In this document: positions 56,333 to 64,000 of the stretch, one piece after another | Layout: each line of letters opens with the position of its first letter | How positions within the stretch are numbered: position 1 is the first letter of the stretch | Source: Desulfacinum hydrothermale DSM 13146 | Lineage (GTDB): Bacteria; Desulfobacterota; Syntrophobacteria; Syntrophobacterales; DSM-9756 | Assembly (NCBI RefSeq): GCF_900176285.1 | Contig: NZ_FWXF01000015.1 | Span: 25,022 to 89,021 of the forward strand | Length of the DNA stretch: 64,000 nt | Direction: 5' to 3' | The notes under the pieces: model-generated | The model's database searches: none | What the model saw: the letters and a program-made list of their open reading frames with translations, nothing else | Told to the model about the DNA's origin: nothing | Program-made: the position numbers and the translations under genes

Positions 56333-56731
56333 TTACCAAACCTGGCACAGGACTTCCCCCCCGACGCCCTGGCGCCGCGCCTGCTTGTCGGTCATCACTC
56401 CCTTGGACGTGGACAGGATGGAAATGCCCAGACCATTGAGAACGCGGGGAATCTCGTCGGCTCCCACGTAGATGCGCCGGCTCGGTTTGCTCACGCGCTT
56501 CATGTCCACAATGGCGGCTTCCCGGTCGGAACCATATTTGAGGTGGATCCTCAAGATGCCCTGCTTGTTGTCCTTGATCACCTTGTAGTGCTTGATGTAG
56601 CCCTCTTCTTTCAGGATCCGGGCCAACTCCGTCTTGATGCGTGATGCCGGGATGTCCACCTTATCGAAGCGCGCCCTGTGCGCGTTTTTGATCCTTGTCA
56701 GAAAATCGGCAATCGGATCGGTCATCACCAT
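56333..56731 (-). CDS. rpsH: 30S ribosomal protein S8
   Basis: Encodes 132 residues. [36 protein letters not shown] and the C-terminal [13 protein letters not shown] are uS8. In E. coli S8 represses the spc operon. Start at MVMTD or two codons later at MTD; the operon position is standard. Confidence 0.96.
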   Translation of the reverse strand: MVMTDPIADFLTRIKNAHRARFDKVDIPASRIKTELARILKEEGYIKHYKVIKDNKQGILRIHLKYGSDREAAIVDMKRVSKPSRRIYVGADEIPRVLNGLGISILSTSKGVMTDKQARRQGVGGEVLCQVW

Positions 56732-56759
56732 GAGGTATTCTCCTTCTGCTCCCAGCCGG

Positions 56760-56945
56760 TTACCAACTGGCCTTGGTCACGCCAGGGAGTTCGCCGTTCA
56801 GCGCCATATTGCGGAAGCAGATACGGCACATCCCGAACTTTCGCAGAAACGCACGAGGACGTCCGCACAACGGGCAACGGTTGTAGGCCCGAACCTTGAA
56901 CTTGGGCGGGCGCTGCGCTTTTGCCATCATCGATTTCTTAGCCAA
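56760..56945 (-). CDS. rpsN: 30S ribosomal protein S14, zinc type
   Basis: Encodes 61 residues. Four Cys ([24 protein letters not shown]) form the zinc site of short type-Z S14. The last residues are [11 protein letters not shown]. Zinc-free bacterial S14 is about 100 residues and lacks these Cys, so this is the C+ form. It lies between rplE and rpsH. Confidence 0.96.
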   Translation of the reverse strand: MAKKSMMAKAQRPPKFKVRAYNRCPLCGRPRAFLRKFGMCRICFRNMALNGELPGVTKASW

Positions 56946-56964
56946 GGCTGCCTCCTCTGACCTC

Positions 56965-57504
56965 TTACTTCCTGAACGGCATGCCCAGAAGAGTCAGAAG
57001 CTCCCGCGCTTCCTCATCTGTCTTGGCTGTCGTCACGATCGTGATGTTCATCCCCTTGATCTTGTCGATCTTGTCGTAGTCGATTTCGGGGAAGATGATT
57101 TGCTCTTTGACACCCAGTGTGTAGTTGCCCCGTCCGTCGAAGGACTTGGGCGATACGCCGCGAAAGTCGCGGACTCGGGGCAAGGCGATGTTCACGAGCT
57201 TGTCAAAAAACTCGTACATCCGATCTTTGCGCAGCGTGACCATGCAGCCAATGGGCATGCCCTTGCGCAGCTTGAACGCGGCGATGCTCAACCGGGCACG
57301 GGTGATCACCGGCTTCTGCCCACTGATCAGGGCCAGCTCCTCGGACGCCGTTTCCAACACCTTGACGTTTTGAATCGCCTCGCCCAGCCCCATGTTGAGC
57401 ACGATCTTGCTCAGCCTCGGAATCTGCATGGGGCTCTTGTACTGGAATTTTCCCGCCAATTGCGGTGCGATTTCCTTCGCATACAACTCACGTAAACGAG
57501 CCAT
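56965..57504 (-). CDS. rplE: 50S ribosomal protein L5
   Basis: Encodes 179 residues. The start is [51 protein letters not shown] and the C-terminal [20 protein letters not shown] are uL5, which binds 5S rRNA and touches P-site tRNA. A longer frame upstream is rejected because it lacks family similarity. Confidence 0.96.
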   Translation of the reverse strand: MARLRELYAKEIAPQLAGKFQYKSPMQIPRLSKIVLNMGLGEAIQNVKVLETASEELALISGQKPVITRARLSIAAFKLRKGMPIGCMVTLRKDRMYEFFDKLVNIALPRVRDFRGVSPKSFDGRGNYTLGVKEQIIFPEIDYDKIDKIKGMNITIVTTAKTDEEARELLTLLGMPFRK

Positions 57505-57536
57505 TCGTGCCTCCACTCCGCCCGACGTCGTGGACG

Positions 57537-57869
57537 TCACCCGTCGATGACTTCGCCGCATTTCTTGCAAACGCGCACCTTGCGGCCGTCTTCCAGGGTC
57601 TTATAGCCCACTCGGGTCGGATCCGTGCATTTGGAACAGATCAACATGAGATTGGAAATGTGAATAGGGGCTTCCTTCTCCACGATTCCACCCTGCCGGC
57701 TGTAGGCTCCCGGACGCATGTGGCGCTTGACCATGTTGAGCTTTTCCACAATGGCCCTGTCGGTCTTGGGCAAGATCTTCATGACCTTCCCGGACTTGCC
57801 CTTCTCCTTGCCGGCGATCACCATCACCTTGTCATTCTTTTTGATGCGGTACTTTTTTGCCAAAGCCAT
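57537..57869 (-). CDS. rplX: 50S ribosomal protein L24
   Basis: Encodes 110 residues. [21 protein letters not shown] is the KOW motif of uL24; [22 protein letters not shown] follows. The C-terminus has [11 protein letters not shown] and CKKCGEVID, a four-Cys zinc site found in some bacterial L24 proteins. Assembly initiator of the 50S subunit. Confidence 0.96.
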   Translation of the reverse strand: MALAKKYRIKKNDKVMVIAGKEKGKSGKVMKILPKTDRAIVEKLNMVKRHMRPGAYSRQGGIVEKEAPIHISNLMLICSKCTDPTRVGYKTLEDGRKVRVCKKCGEVIDG

Positions 57870-57892
57870 TTTCGACTTTCTCCGTTACCCCG

Positions 57893-58261
57893 CTAGAGAA
57901 CTTCCGGAGCGAGCGAGATGATTTTCATGAACTGCTTGGCCCGCAGTTCTCGAGCCACAGGACCAAAGATACGGGTCCCGATGGGCTCCCTGGCCGCATT
58001 GATCAGCACGGCCGAATTGTCATCGAATTTGATGTAGGTTCCGTCCGGCCGGCGAACTTCCTTCTTGGTGCGCACCACCACGGCTTTGAGCACATCGCCC
58101 TTTTTCACCTTGGAATTGGGGATGGCTTCCTTCACAGACACCACGATGATATCACCGACCGTGGCATACCTTTTCCTGGATCCGCCAAGCACCTTGATGC
58201 AATACAGCCGCTTCGCTCCGGAGTTGTCGGCGGCAGTCAGTTGCGTTTCTGCCTGGATCAT
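57893..58261 (-). CDS. rplN: 50S ribosomal protein L14
   Basis: Encodes 122 residues. [27 protein letters not shown] then the [24 protein letters not shown] and [24 protein letters not shown] regions are uL14 (read in parts). It forms an intersubunit bridge. rplX starts 23 bases downstream. Confidence 0.97.
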   Translation of the reverse strand: MIQAETQLTAADNSGAKRLYCIKVLGGSRKRYATVGDIIVVSVKEAIPNSKVKKGDVLKAVVVRTKKEVRRPDGTYIKFDDNSAVLINAAREPIGTRIFGPVARELRAKQFMKIISLAPEVL

Positions 58262-58325
58262 CTTGAACTCCCTTCAATCGCTCGACACAGCTGGGCCACC
58301 GCACGGCCTCCGCCGTCTCGGGACC

Positions 58326-58595
58326 TCACACAGCAGCCCGTTCCAGAATCTTGACCACGACCCAGTGCTTGGTCTTGCTCAGCGGGCGGCTCTCCTGGAT
58401 GACGACGCGATCGCCCACGCGACAGTCGTTGGTTTCGTCATGCGCCTTGAACTTGTTGCGACGTCGAATGTACTTTCCGTACAAAGGGTGTTTCACCAGG
58501 CGCTCGACACTCACCACCACCGTCTTGTTCATTTTGTCGCTGACGACCGTGCCGACGCGGGTCTTCCTGTTGGTCTTACGCTCTTCCATTGACAT
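58326..58595 (-). CDS. rpsQ: 30S ribosomal protein S17
   Basis: Encodes 89 residues. [40 protein letters not shown] and [18 protein letters not shown] are uS17. It follows rpmC by five bases and precedes rplN by 64 bases. Confidence 0.96.
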   Translation of the reverse strand: MSMEERKTNRKTRVGTVVSDKMNKTVVVSVERLVKHPLYGKYIRRRNKFKAHDETNDCRVGDRVVIQESRPLSKTKHWVVVKILERAAV

Positions 58596-58600
58596 GCCTC

Positions 58601-58801
58601 TTAAGCCTCGCTGACGCTTTGCTTTTCTCGCAATACGGTCAACACGCGCGCAATGTTGCGCTTGTGTTGCTTGAGCTGCGCTGTGTTTTCCAACTGCCCG
58701 GTGGCGTGCTGAAATTTCAGGTTAAAGTGCGACTCGCGCAGCTCCACCAGCTTCTGCTGAAGCTCTTCCACGCTCAATTCTCGAAGGCTCGCTGCTTTCA
58801 T
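58601..58801 (-). CDS. rpmC: 50S ribosomal protein L29
   Basis: Encodes 66 residues. The start is [38 protein letters not shown] and [14 protein letters not shown] are uL29. Its ATG overlaps the rplP stop as ATGA. It sits near the exit tunnel. Confidence 0.95.
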   Translation of the reverse strand: MKAASLRELSVEELQQKLVELRESHFNLKFQHATGQLENTAQLKQHKRNIARVLTVLREKQSVSEA

Positions 58802-59214
58802 AGGACATCCTGCCTCGACACAAAACGCGTTGCCACCGGAAGCTTGTGGGATGCCAGTCGGCACGCTTCACGGGCCACTTCCTCGGGCACGCCCTTCAGT
58901 TCATAAAGAATCCGACCCGGCTTCACGATGGCCACCCACATCTCGGGCGATCCCTTACCTTTACCCATCCGAGTTTCCGCAGGCTTCTTCGTGATGGGCT
59001 TGTCCGGAAAGATTCGAATCCACAATTTCCCGCCGCGTTTTACATGCCGTGTGATGGCCACACGGGCCGCCTCGATCTGACGGGACGTGATCCGCCCGGA
59101 TTCCAGGGCCTTGATGCCGTAGTCACCGAAATTCAGCTGATTGCCGCGATACGCCGTCCCTCTCATGCGGCCTTTCTGCTGCTTGCGGTATCTCACTCGT
59201 TTTGGGGCTAGCAT
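58798..59214 (-). CDS. rplP: 50S ribosomal protein L16
   Basis: Encodes 138 residues. [24 protein letters not shown] (in parts), [43 protein letters not shown] and [16 protein letters not shown] are uL16. It positions A-site tRNA and helps the peptidyl transferase centre. It overlaps rpmC by four bases. Confidence 0.97.
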   Translation of the reverse strand: MLAPKRVRYRKQQKGRMRGTAYRGNQLNFGDYGIKALESGRITSRQIEAARVAITRHVKRGGKLWIRIFPDKPITKKPAETRMGKGKGSPEMWVAIVKPGRILYELKGVPEEVAREACRLASHKLPVATRFVSRQDVL

Positions 59215-59300
59215 TTTCCAACTCCTCTGTCATTCCAAGCGCGGCGAAAGTCGTTCCCCCTCGAAGGGGGCGAATGGGCTCAGATGGCTCCCCATCGGGA

Positions 59301-59927
59301 CTACGGCAACACTTCCCCTTTGAAGATCCATACCTTGACGCCGATCACACCGTAAGTGGTCTTGGCCACGCCCACCGCGTAATCGATATCCGCACGCAAG
59401 GTATGCAAAGGCACGCGCCCTTCACGATACCATTCACGACGCGCCATTTCGGCCCCGCCCAGTCGACCGGCGCAGGCCACGCGCACGCCCTTGGCGCCGA
59501 ACTTGAGGGCCGAGGTCACCGCCCGCTTCATGGCCCTTCGAAATGCCACCCGCCGTTCCAGCTGCAGAGCGATGTTTTCCGCCACCAGCGTGGCATCCAG
59601 CTCCGGACGGCGCACTTCCTGAATATCGATGAGCATCTCCCGCTGGAACTTCTTTTCCAAATCCCGGCGCAAGGCTTCGATCTCGACACCCTTCTTTCCG
59701 ATGACAATTCCCGGGCGGGCCGTATGAATCCTGATTTTGGCTCGGTTGGCGGCGCGTTCGATCTCGATTTTTGCAATGCCGGCATGGTAGAGCCGCTTTT
59801 TGATGAACTCGCGGATCTTGCGGTCCTCATATGCCAGCTTGGCGTAGTCCTTCGTGGCAAACCATTTGGAATCCCACGTCTTGATGACGCCCAGACGGAA
59901 TCCTATGGGGTGTACCTTCTGTCCCAA
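59301..59927 (-). CDS. rpsC: 30S ribosomal protein S3
   Basis: Encodes 208 residues. [20 protein letters not shown], the KH-domain stretch [20 protein letters not shown] and [26 protein letters not shown] are uS3 (read in parts). It lies at the mRNA entry and has helicase activity there. A 108-base gap to rplV has no gene. Confidence 0.97.
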   Translation of the reverse strand: MGQKVHPIGFRLGVIKTWDSKWFATKDYAKLAYEDRKIREFIKKRLYHAGIAKIEIERAANRAKIRIHTARPGIVIGKKGVEIEALRRDLEKKFQREMLIDIQEVRRPELDATLVAENIALQLERRVAFRRAMKRAVTSALKFGAKGVRVACAGRLGGAEMARREWYREGRVPLHTLRADIDYAVGVAKTTYGVIGVKVWIFKGEVLP

Positions 59928-60035
59928 ACTTCACCTCCGCGCTCGTTGAATCCTTCGACTCCCGCACCCGGCGCCCGGCAGTTCCGCACCGACGCCCCCG
60001 GGGGAGCAGGCCCTTCGGCCTTCAATGATTCCTTC

Positions 60036-60371
60036 CTATCTTTCCCCTAGCACCACCGTGATGTGGCTCGTGCGCTTGAGAATCTGCGTGGCCCGACCCA
60101 TGGCACGCGGCCTCCAGCGCTTCAGCCGAGGACCCTCGTTCACGTAGATGGCCTTGACATACAGGCTGTCCATGTCCATGGCGTTGGTGTTCTCCGCATT
60201 CGCCACGGCAGACCGCAGGGTCTTACTGATGTAGCGGGCCCCTTTTTTCGGGGTAAACTTCAGTATTGTCAAGGCATCACCCACGTTCTTGCTTCGGATG
60301 AGCTCGGCCACCAAGCGCGCTTTCCGTGGGGAAATCCGCAAATACTTGGACACAGCCCTAACTTCCATCAC
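60036..60371 (-). CDS. rplV: 50S ribosomal protein L22
   Basis: Encodes 111 residues. [39 protein letters not shown] and [21 protein letters not shown] are uL22. Its loop lines the exit tunnel, a macrolide-relevant site. It overlaps rpsS by four bases (ATGA). Confidence 0.97.
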   Translation of the reverse strand: MMEVRAVSKYLRISPRKARLVAELIRSKNVGDALTILKFTPKKGARYISKTLRSAVANAENTNAMDMDSLYVKAIYVNEGPRLKRWRPRAMGRATQILKRTSHITVVLGER

Positions 60372-60655
60372 TTCTTCCCTTTCACCTTCGACTTCTTGTC
60401 ACCTGCATGACCGTAAAAGGTCCTTGTGGGCGAAAATTCCCCCAGCTTGTGACCGACCATGTTCTCCGTCACGAAGACGGGGATGAATTTCTTCCCGTTG
60501 TGCACGGCGATGGTCAGGCCCACAAAGTCCGGAAGAATGGTCGAACGCCGAGACCAGGTTTTGATCACTTTGCGATCACCGGTCTCCCTGGCCTTCAGGA
60601 CCTTGCGCATCAGGTGATCATCGACAAAGGGTCCCTTCTTCAAAGAGCGAGGCAC
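60368..60655 (-). CDS. rpsS: 30S ribosomal protein S19
   Basis: Encodes 95 residues. [43 protein letters not shown] (in parts) and [20 protein letters not shown] are uS19. It contacts S13 in the head. rplB ends 21 bases upstream. Confidence 0.97.
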   Translation of the reverse strand: MPRSLKKGPFVDDHLMRKVLKARETGDRKVIKTWSRRSTILPDFVGLTIAVHNGKKFIPVFVTENMVGHKLGEFSPTRTFYGHAGDKKSKVKGKK

Positions 60656-60676
60656 CTTACCCTCCTTACCTTCACG

Positions 60677-61498
60677 CTACTTGCGGCGACGGATGATGAG
60701 TCGATCGCTGTTCTTGGCCTTGCGGGTTCTGTAACCCTTGGTGGGCTTGCCCCAAGGGGTACACGGATGGCGACCGCCGGAGCTCCGGCCTTCGCCGCCG
60801 CCCATGGGGTGATCCACCGGGTTCATGGCCACGCCGCGGACCTTGGGACGGCGTCCCAACCAACGGGTACGCCCCGCCTTGCCATAACTGACGTTTTCGT
60901 GGTCGATATTACCCACCTGTCCCACGGTGGCCCGGCACTTGATCGGGACCATGCGCATTTCGCCGGAAGGCATCCGCAACGTGCAGTAGCGCCCCTCCTT
61001 GGCCATCACCTGCGCGCCCGTGCCGGCGGATCGCACCATCTGTCCGCCCTTTCCCGGGATCATCTCGATGTTATGCACGATCGTACCCAGCGGCATGTTC
61101 TCCAAGGGCAGGCAGTTTCCCACGCGGATTTCCGCATTGGACCCGGACAGCAACTGATCGCCCACCTTGAGGCCCACGGGGGCCAGGATGTAGCGCTTTT
61201 CCCCGTCCACGTAGTGCAGCAGGGCAATGCGAGCGGAACGGTTCGGGTCGTATTCGATCGCCGCCACCTTGGCCGGCACCCCGTCCTTATTGCGCTTGAA
61301 ATCAATGATCCGATACCGCCTCTTGTGTCCTCCGCCCCGATGTCGGACCGTCACGCGGCCGTTGGCGTTGCGGCCTCCCGACTTCTTCACGGGCTCGAGC
61401 AGACTCTTTTCCGGTTCCTTCTTGGTGATCTCCTCGAAGATCGGATAGGTGATGAAGCGGGTACCGGCGCTTCTCGGTTTGACCTTTCTGATGCCCAT
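60677..61498 (-). CDS. rplB: 50S ribosomal protein L2
   Basis: Encodes 273 residues. [39 protein letters not shown] and the C-terminal [20 protein letters not shown] carry the conserved His-rich segment of uL2 next to the peptidyl transferase centre. A 72-base gap separates it from rplW. Confidence 0.97.
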   Translation of the reverse strand: MGIRKVKPRSAGTRFITYPIFEEITKKEPEKSLLEPVKKSGGRNANGRVTVRHRGGGHKRRYRIIDFKRNKDGVPAKVAAIEYDPNRSARIALLHYVDGEKRYILAPVGLKVGDQLLSGSNAEIRVGNCLPLENMPLGTIVHNIEMIPGKGGQMVRSAGTGAQVMAKEGRYCTLRMPSGEMRMVPIKCRATVGQVGNIDHENVSYGKAGRTRWLGRRPKVRGVAMNPVDHPMGGGEGRSSGGRHPCTPWGKPTKGYRTRKAKNSDRLIIRRRK

Positions 61499-61570
61499 AG
61501 GTATCCCTCGTCAACAACTGGCTCACGGACGGCCCGGCAGGACCCCGGATCCGTCCCTCTCTTTCCAGAC

Positions 61571-61864
61571 CTAGACGCCCTCAAAGAATTCCACGCGCTG
61601 GCCGGGCTTGATGGTCACAATCGCCTTCTTCCAATCCGGCGTCCTGGTCACCCAGCGACCCACACGCTTCGTCTTTCCCTTCACCCGAATGGTGCGAACC
61701 TCGAGCACGTCCACGTTGAAGATTCGCTCGACCGCCTCCTTGATCTCGATCTTGTTGGCCCGGCGGTCCACTTCGAAATGGAGCTTGTTCATCAGCTCTT
61801 TTTCCAGGGTGCTCTTTTCGGTGATCAGGGGGCGCTTGAGAATGTGATAAGCTTTGTCCGTCAT
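61571..61864 (-). CDS. rplW: 50S ribosomal protein L23
   Basis: Encodes 97 residues. [44 protein letters not shown] (in parts) and [19 protein letters not shown] are uL23, the docking site for trigger factor and SRP at the exit. It overlaps rplD by four bases. Confidence 0.96.
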   Translation of the reverse strand: MTDKAYHILKRPLITEKSTLEKELMNKLHFEVDRRANKIEIKEAVERIFNVDVLEVRTIRVKGKTKRVGRWVTRTPDWKKAIVTIKPGQRVEFFEGV

Positions 61865-62484
61865 GACCCCAAGGACTCCTCTATTTTGCCAATCGTTTCT
61901 TTGGTCAGGACGACGTTCCGGTGGTTGAGAATGTCGTACACGTTCAGCCCTTCCGAGCGCAACACCTTCACGTTGGGAATGTTGCGGGCCGATTTTTCCA
62001 CCACCTCATCCCGGCGCGCAATCACCACCAGGGGTTTGCTGAGCTCAAAGCGCTGGACCCACGCCGCGAATTCCTTGGTCTTGATCTCCGGCAGGCTCAG
62101 CTCTTCCACAACGGTCAGCTCCTGATCCTGAAGCTTCTGGCTCAGGGCCATCTTCAGGGCCAATTTCCGGACCTTCTTGGGCACCTTCATCTCGTAGGAA
62201 CGGGGCTGCGGCCCGTGCACCGTGCCGCCCCCCTTCCACAGGGGCGAACGAATGGTTCCCACGCGGGCACGTCCCGTACCCTTCTGGCGCCAGGGCTTTC
62301 GACCCCCACCGGCGACTTCGCTTCGGCCCTTGGTCTTGGCCGTTCCCGCCCGGCGCTTGGCCAGCTGATAGAGCACCACCTCATGGAGCACGTGGGCCTT
62401 GACCGGAACGGCAAACACGTCGTCCCGGAGCTCCATCTGCCCCACAACCTGACGGTTCATGTCGAAAATATCAATCGTAGGCAT
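61861..62484 (-). CDS. rplD: 50S ribosomal protein L4
   Basis: Encodes 207 residues. [43 protein letters not shown] and [20 protein letters not shown] are uL4. In E. coli it also represses the S10 operon. rplC ends 42 bases upstream. Confidence 0.97.
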   Translation of the reverse strand: MPTIDIFDMNRQVVGQMELRDDVFAVPVKAHVLHEVVLYQLAKRRAGTAKTKGRSEVAGGGRKPWRQKGTGRARVGTIRSPLWKGGGTVHGPQPRSYEMKVPKKVRKLALKMALSQKLQDQELTVVEELSLPEIKTKEFAAWVQRFELSKPLVVIARRDEVVEKSARNIPNVKVLRSEGLNVYDILNHRNVVLTKETIGKIEESLGS

Positions 62485-62526
62485 GACGTTACCTCTAGTC
62501 CTCCCAGGTTTTTCCGGCTTGGAGCC

Positions 62527-63159
62527 TTACTTGACACGATTCGTCTTGCGAATGAACACCAAACCGTTCTTGGCTCCCGGCACAGCACCTTTGATCAACA
62601 GCAGGTTTTCCTCGGGCCGCACGTCTACGATCTTCAGGTTGAGGGTGGTCACGCGCTTATTTCCCTTCTGGCCAGCCATCTTCTTGCCTTTGATCACCCT
62701 GCCGGGGTACGTGGCACATCCTGTGGAACCGGGCTCGCGAATGTTCTTGCAGCCGTGGGTTTCCGGCCCCCGGTGGAAGCCCCACCGTTTGATGGTTCCT
62801 GCGAAGCCCTTTCCCTTGCTGATGCCGGTCACATCCACCCGGTCGCCGATTTCAAAGACATCTGTGCCGATCACCTGCCCCATTTCGAACTCGTCCACAT
62901 TGTCCACGCGCACTTCGCGCAAGGCCTGGAAATAGCCTTTGCCCACCTTGTCCAGGTGGCCTTTCATGGGACGGTTGACCTTCTTCTCACTCTTGGTGCC
63001 AAAGCCCAGCTGGAGGGCACTGTAACCGTCGCGCTCCGGCACCTTCACCTGGGTGACCACACAGGGACCCGCCTGGATCACCGTCACCGGCACCACGCTG
63101 CCGTCATCGGCGAAGACTTGCGTCATACCGAGTTTGCGTCCAATCAATGCCTTAACCAT
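62527..63159 (-). CDS. rplC: 50S ribosomal protein L3
   Basis: Encodes 210 residues. MVKALIGRKLGMTQVFADDG, GISKGKGFAGTIKRWGFHRGPETHG (in parts) and GCATYPGRVIKGKKMAGQKG are uL3. It reaches to the peptidyl transferase centre and starts 50S assembly. rpsJ ends 43 bases upstream. Confidence 0.97.
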   Translation of the reverse strand: MVKALIGRKLGMTQVFADDGSVVPVTVIQAGPCVVTQVKVPERDGYSALQLGFGTKSEKKVNRPMKGHLDKVGKGYFQALREVRVDNVDEFEMGQVIGTDVFEIGDRVDVTGISKGKGFAGTIKRWGFHRGPETHGCKNIREPGSTGCATYPGRVIKGKKMAGQKGNKRVTTLNLKIVDVRPEENLLLIKGAVPGAKNGLVFIRKTNRVK

Positions 63160-63202
63160 TTTGTCTGCTCTCTCTCAGTAGCCTTTCCGCTCGAAGAGGC
63201 TT

Positions 63203-63514
63203 TTACAGCTTGATTTCCACGTCCACGCCGGCCGAAAGATCCAGCTTCATCAGGGAGTCCACCGTCTGCTGCGTCGGCTCCAGGATGTCGACCAGCCTCT
63301 TGTGAACCCGGACCTCAAACTGTTCCCGCGACTTCTTGTCGATGTGGACAGACCGCAACACCGTGTAGCGATGAATCTTGGTGGGCAGCGGGATGGGCCC
63401 TGCCACGTGGGCACCCGTCTTCTTCGCCGTGTTCACGATCTCCGCGGCCGCCTGATCAAGAAGCTTGTGGTCGTAAGCTTTCAAGCGGATTCTGATTCGC
63501 TGATTCATCATCAT
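63203..63514 (-). CDS. rpsJ: 30S ribosomal protein S10
   Basis: Encodes 103 residues from [20 protein letters not shown]; a start five codons upstream (MGTTA) is also open. [22 protein letters not shown] and [24 protein letters not shown] are uS10 (read in parts). It is also the transcription antitermination factor NusE. It follows tuf, as in the str-S10 arrangement. Confidence 0.96.
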   Translation of the reverse strand: MMMNQRIRIRLKAYDHKLLDQAAAEIVNTAKKTGAHVAGPIPLPTKIHRYTVLRSVHIDKKSREQFEVRVHKRLVDILEPTQQTVDSLMKLDLSAGVDVEIKL

Positions 63515-63586
63515 AGCTGTTGTTCCCATAAGTTGGGTCCCCGCCGAAGGCGTCGGCCGGGGACCCTTTCCGTTATTGGTGCTGCC

Positions 63587-64000
63587 CTACTCGATGATGT
63601 CGGTGACGACGCCGGCCCCCACGGTGCGTCCGCCTTCGCGGACCGCGAAGCGAAGCTCCTTTTCCAAGGCCACCGGGGCGATCAGCTGCACTTCCATGTT
63701 CACGTTGTCGCCCGGCATCACCATCTCCACGCCCTCAGGAAGCGTCACTACACCCGTCACGTCCGTGGTCCGAAAATAGAACTGAGGACGGTACCCGGGG
63801 AAAAACGGCGTATGACGGCCACCTTCTTCCTTCTTCAGCACGTAAACTTCCGCCTTGAACTTCGTGTGCGGCGTGATGCTCCCAGGCTTGGCCACCACCT
63901 GGCCGCGCTCCACCTCATCGCGCTTGATCCCGCGAAGCAACAAACCCACGTTGTCGCCCGCCTCACCGCGGTCCAGCGTCTTGCGGAACATCTCCACGCC
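63587..64000 (-). CDS. tuf: Elongation factor Tu, N-terminus outside window
   Basis: Only the last 137 residues are visible; the frame is open to the window edge. [24 protein letters not shown] belongs to domain [23 protein letters not shown] and [15 protein letters not shown] to domain III, ending [12 protein letters not shown] (read in parts). EF-Tu brings aminoacyl-tRNA to the ribosome. A GC-rich stem shortly after its stop (around 63540-63570) may partly end the transcript before rpsJ. Confidence 0.96.
   Translation of the reverse strand, partial: GVEMFRKTLDRGEAGDNVGLLLRGIKRDEVERGQVVAKPGSITPHTKFKAEVYVLKKEEGGRHTPFFPGYRPQFYFRTTDVTGVVTLPEGVEMVMPGDNVNMEVQLIAPVALEKELRFAVREGGRTVGAGVVTDIIE

Overview
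This is a GC-rich bacterial chromosome segment with bacterial-type operons. The mix of genes suggests an anaerobic Desulfobacterota (former Deltaproteobacteria), perhaps of the sulfate-reducing or syntrophic Syntrophobacter/Desulfacinum type. The clues are an Hdr/Mvh-type hydrogenase operon with UGA-encoded selenocysteine, a ferredoxin-dependent 2-oxoglutarate oxidoreductase, a two-subunit class I fumarase, sdhCDAB, and a thiolase/crotonase/acyl-CoA dehydrogenase operon. This placement is inference: no rRNA or dsr/apr gene lies in the window.

Left part (1-12.8 kb). A YeeE/YedE sulfur-transport pair (the first cut by the window edge), a lipoprotein, a small hypothetical, a Na+/H+ antiporter and a secreted nuclease lead into a hydrogenase maturation protease and a five-gene operon hdrA-mvhD-frhB-mvhG-mvhA. 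Four of those five genes are interrupted by an in-frame UGA. In hdrA, mvhD and mvhA the UGA sits at a family Cys/Sec position and is followed, 15-16 nt later, by a compact hairpin that fits a bacterial SECIS. In mvhG it sits at a Gly position next to a cluster-ligand Cys. Together this looks like a selenium-rich, flavin-based electron-bifurcating hydrogenase module lacking hdrBC.

12.8-25.1 kb is a glycerol island: glpK, glpB and glpA on the minus strand, divergent from a glpR regulator and a glpSTPQ-DUF2160-glpV glycerol ABC transporter on the plus strand. It ends in a strong terminator.

25.1-29.8 kb is an accessory patch. A sigma-54 activator with an RtcR-like CARF sensor domain is divergent from an ARPP-1-domain gene that carries a textbook -24/-12 promoter. 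A 266-bp duplicated fragment of the ARPP-1 gene lies 3.7 kb away. There are also a DUF2283 gene, a broken small gene, dispersed repeats and a tRNA-Arg.

29.9-44.2 kb is central metabolism: surE, korCBAD, fumarase alpha/beta, sdhCDAB, tRNA-His, a TrkA-N potassium channel and a thiolase-crotonase-acyl-CoA dehydrogenase operon behind a clear sigma-70 promoter.

44.3-64 kb is translation: rpsU, a stand-alone EF-G gene, a small Cys-rich protein, and the fused S10-spc-alpha ribosomal operon on the minus strand from tuf (cut by the right edge) to rplQ. It includes secY, adk, map, infA, a 37-codon rpmJ, rpsD with a TTG start, and rpoA.
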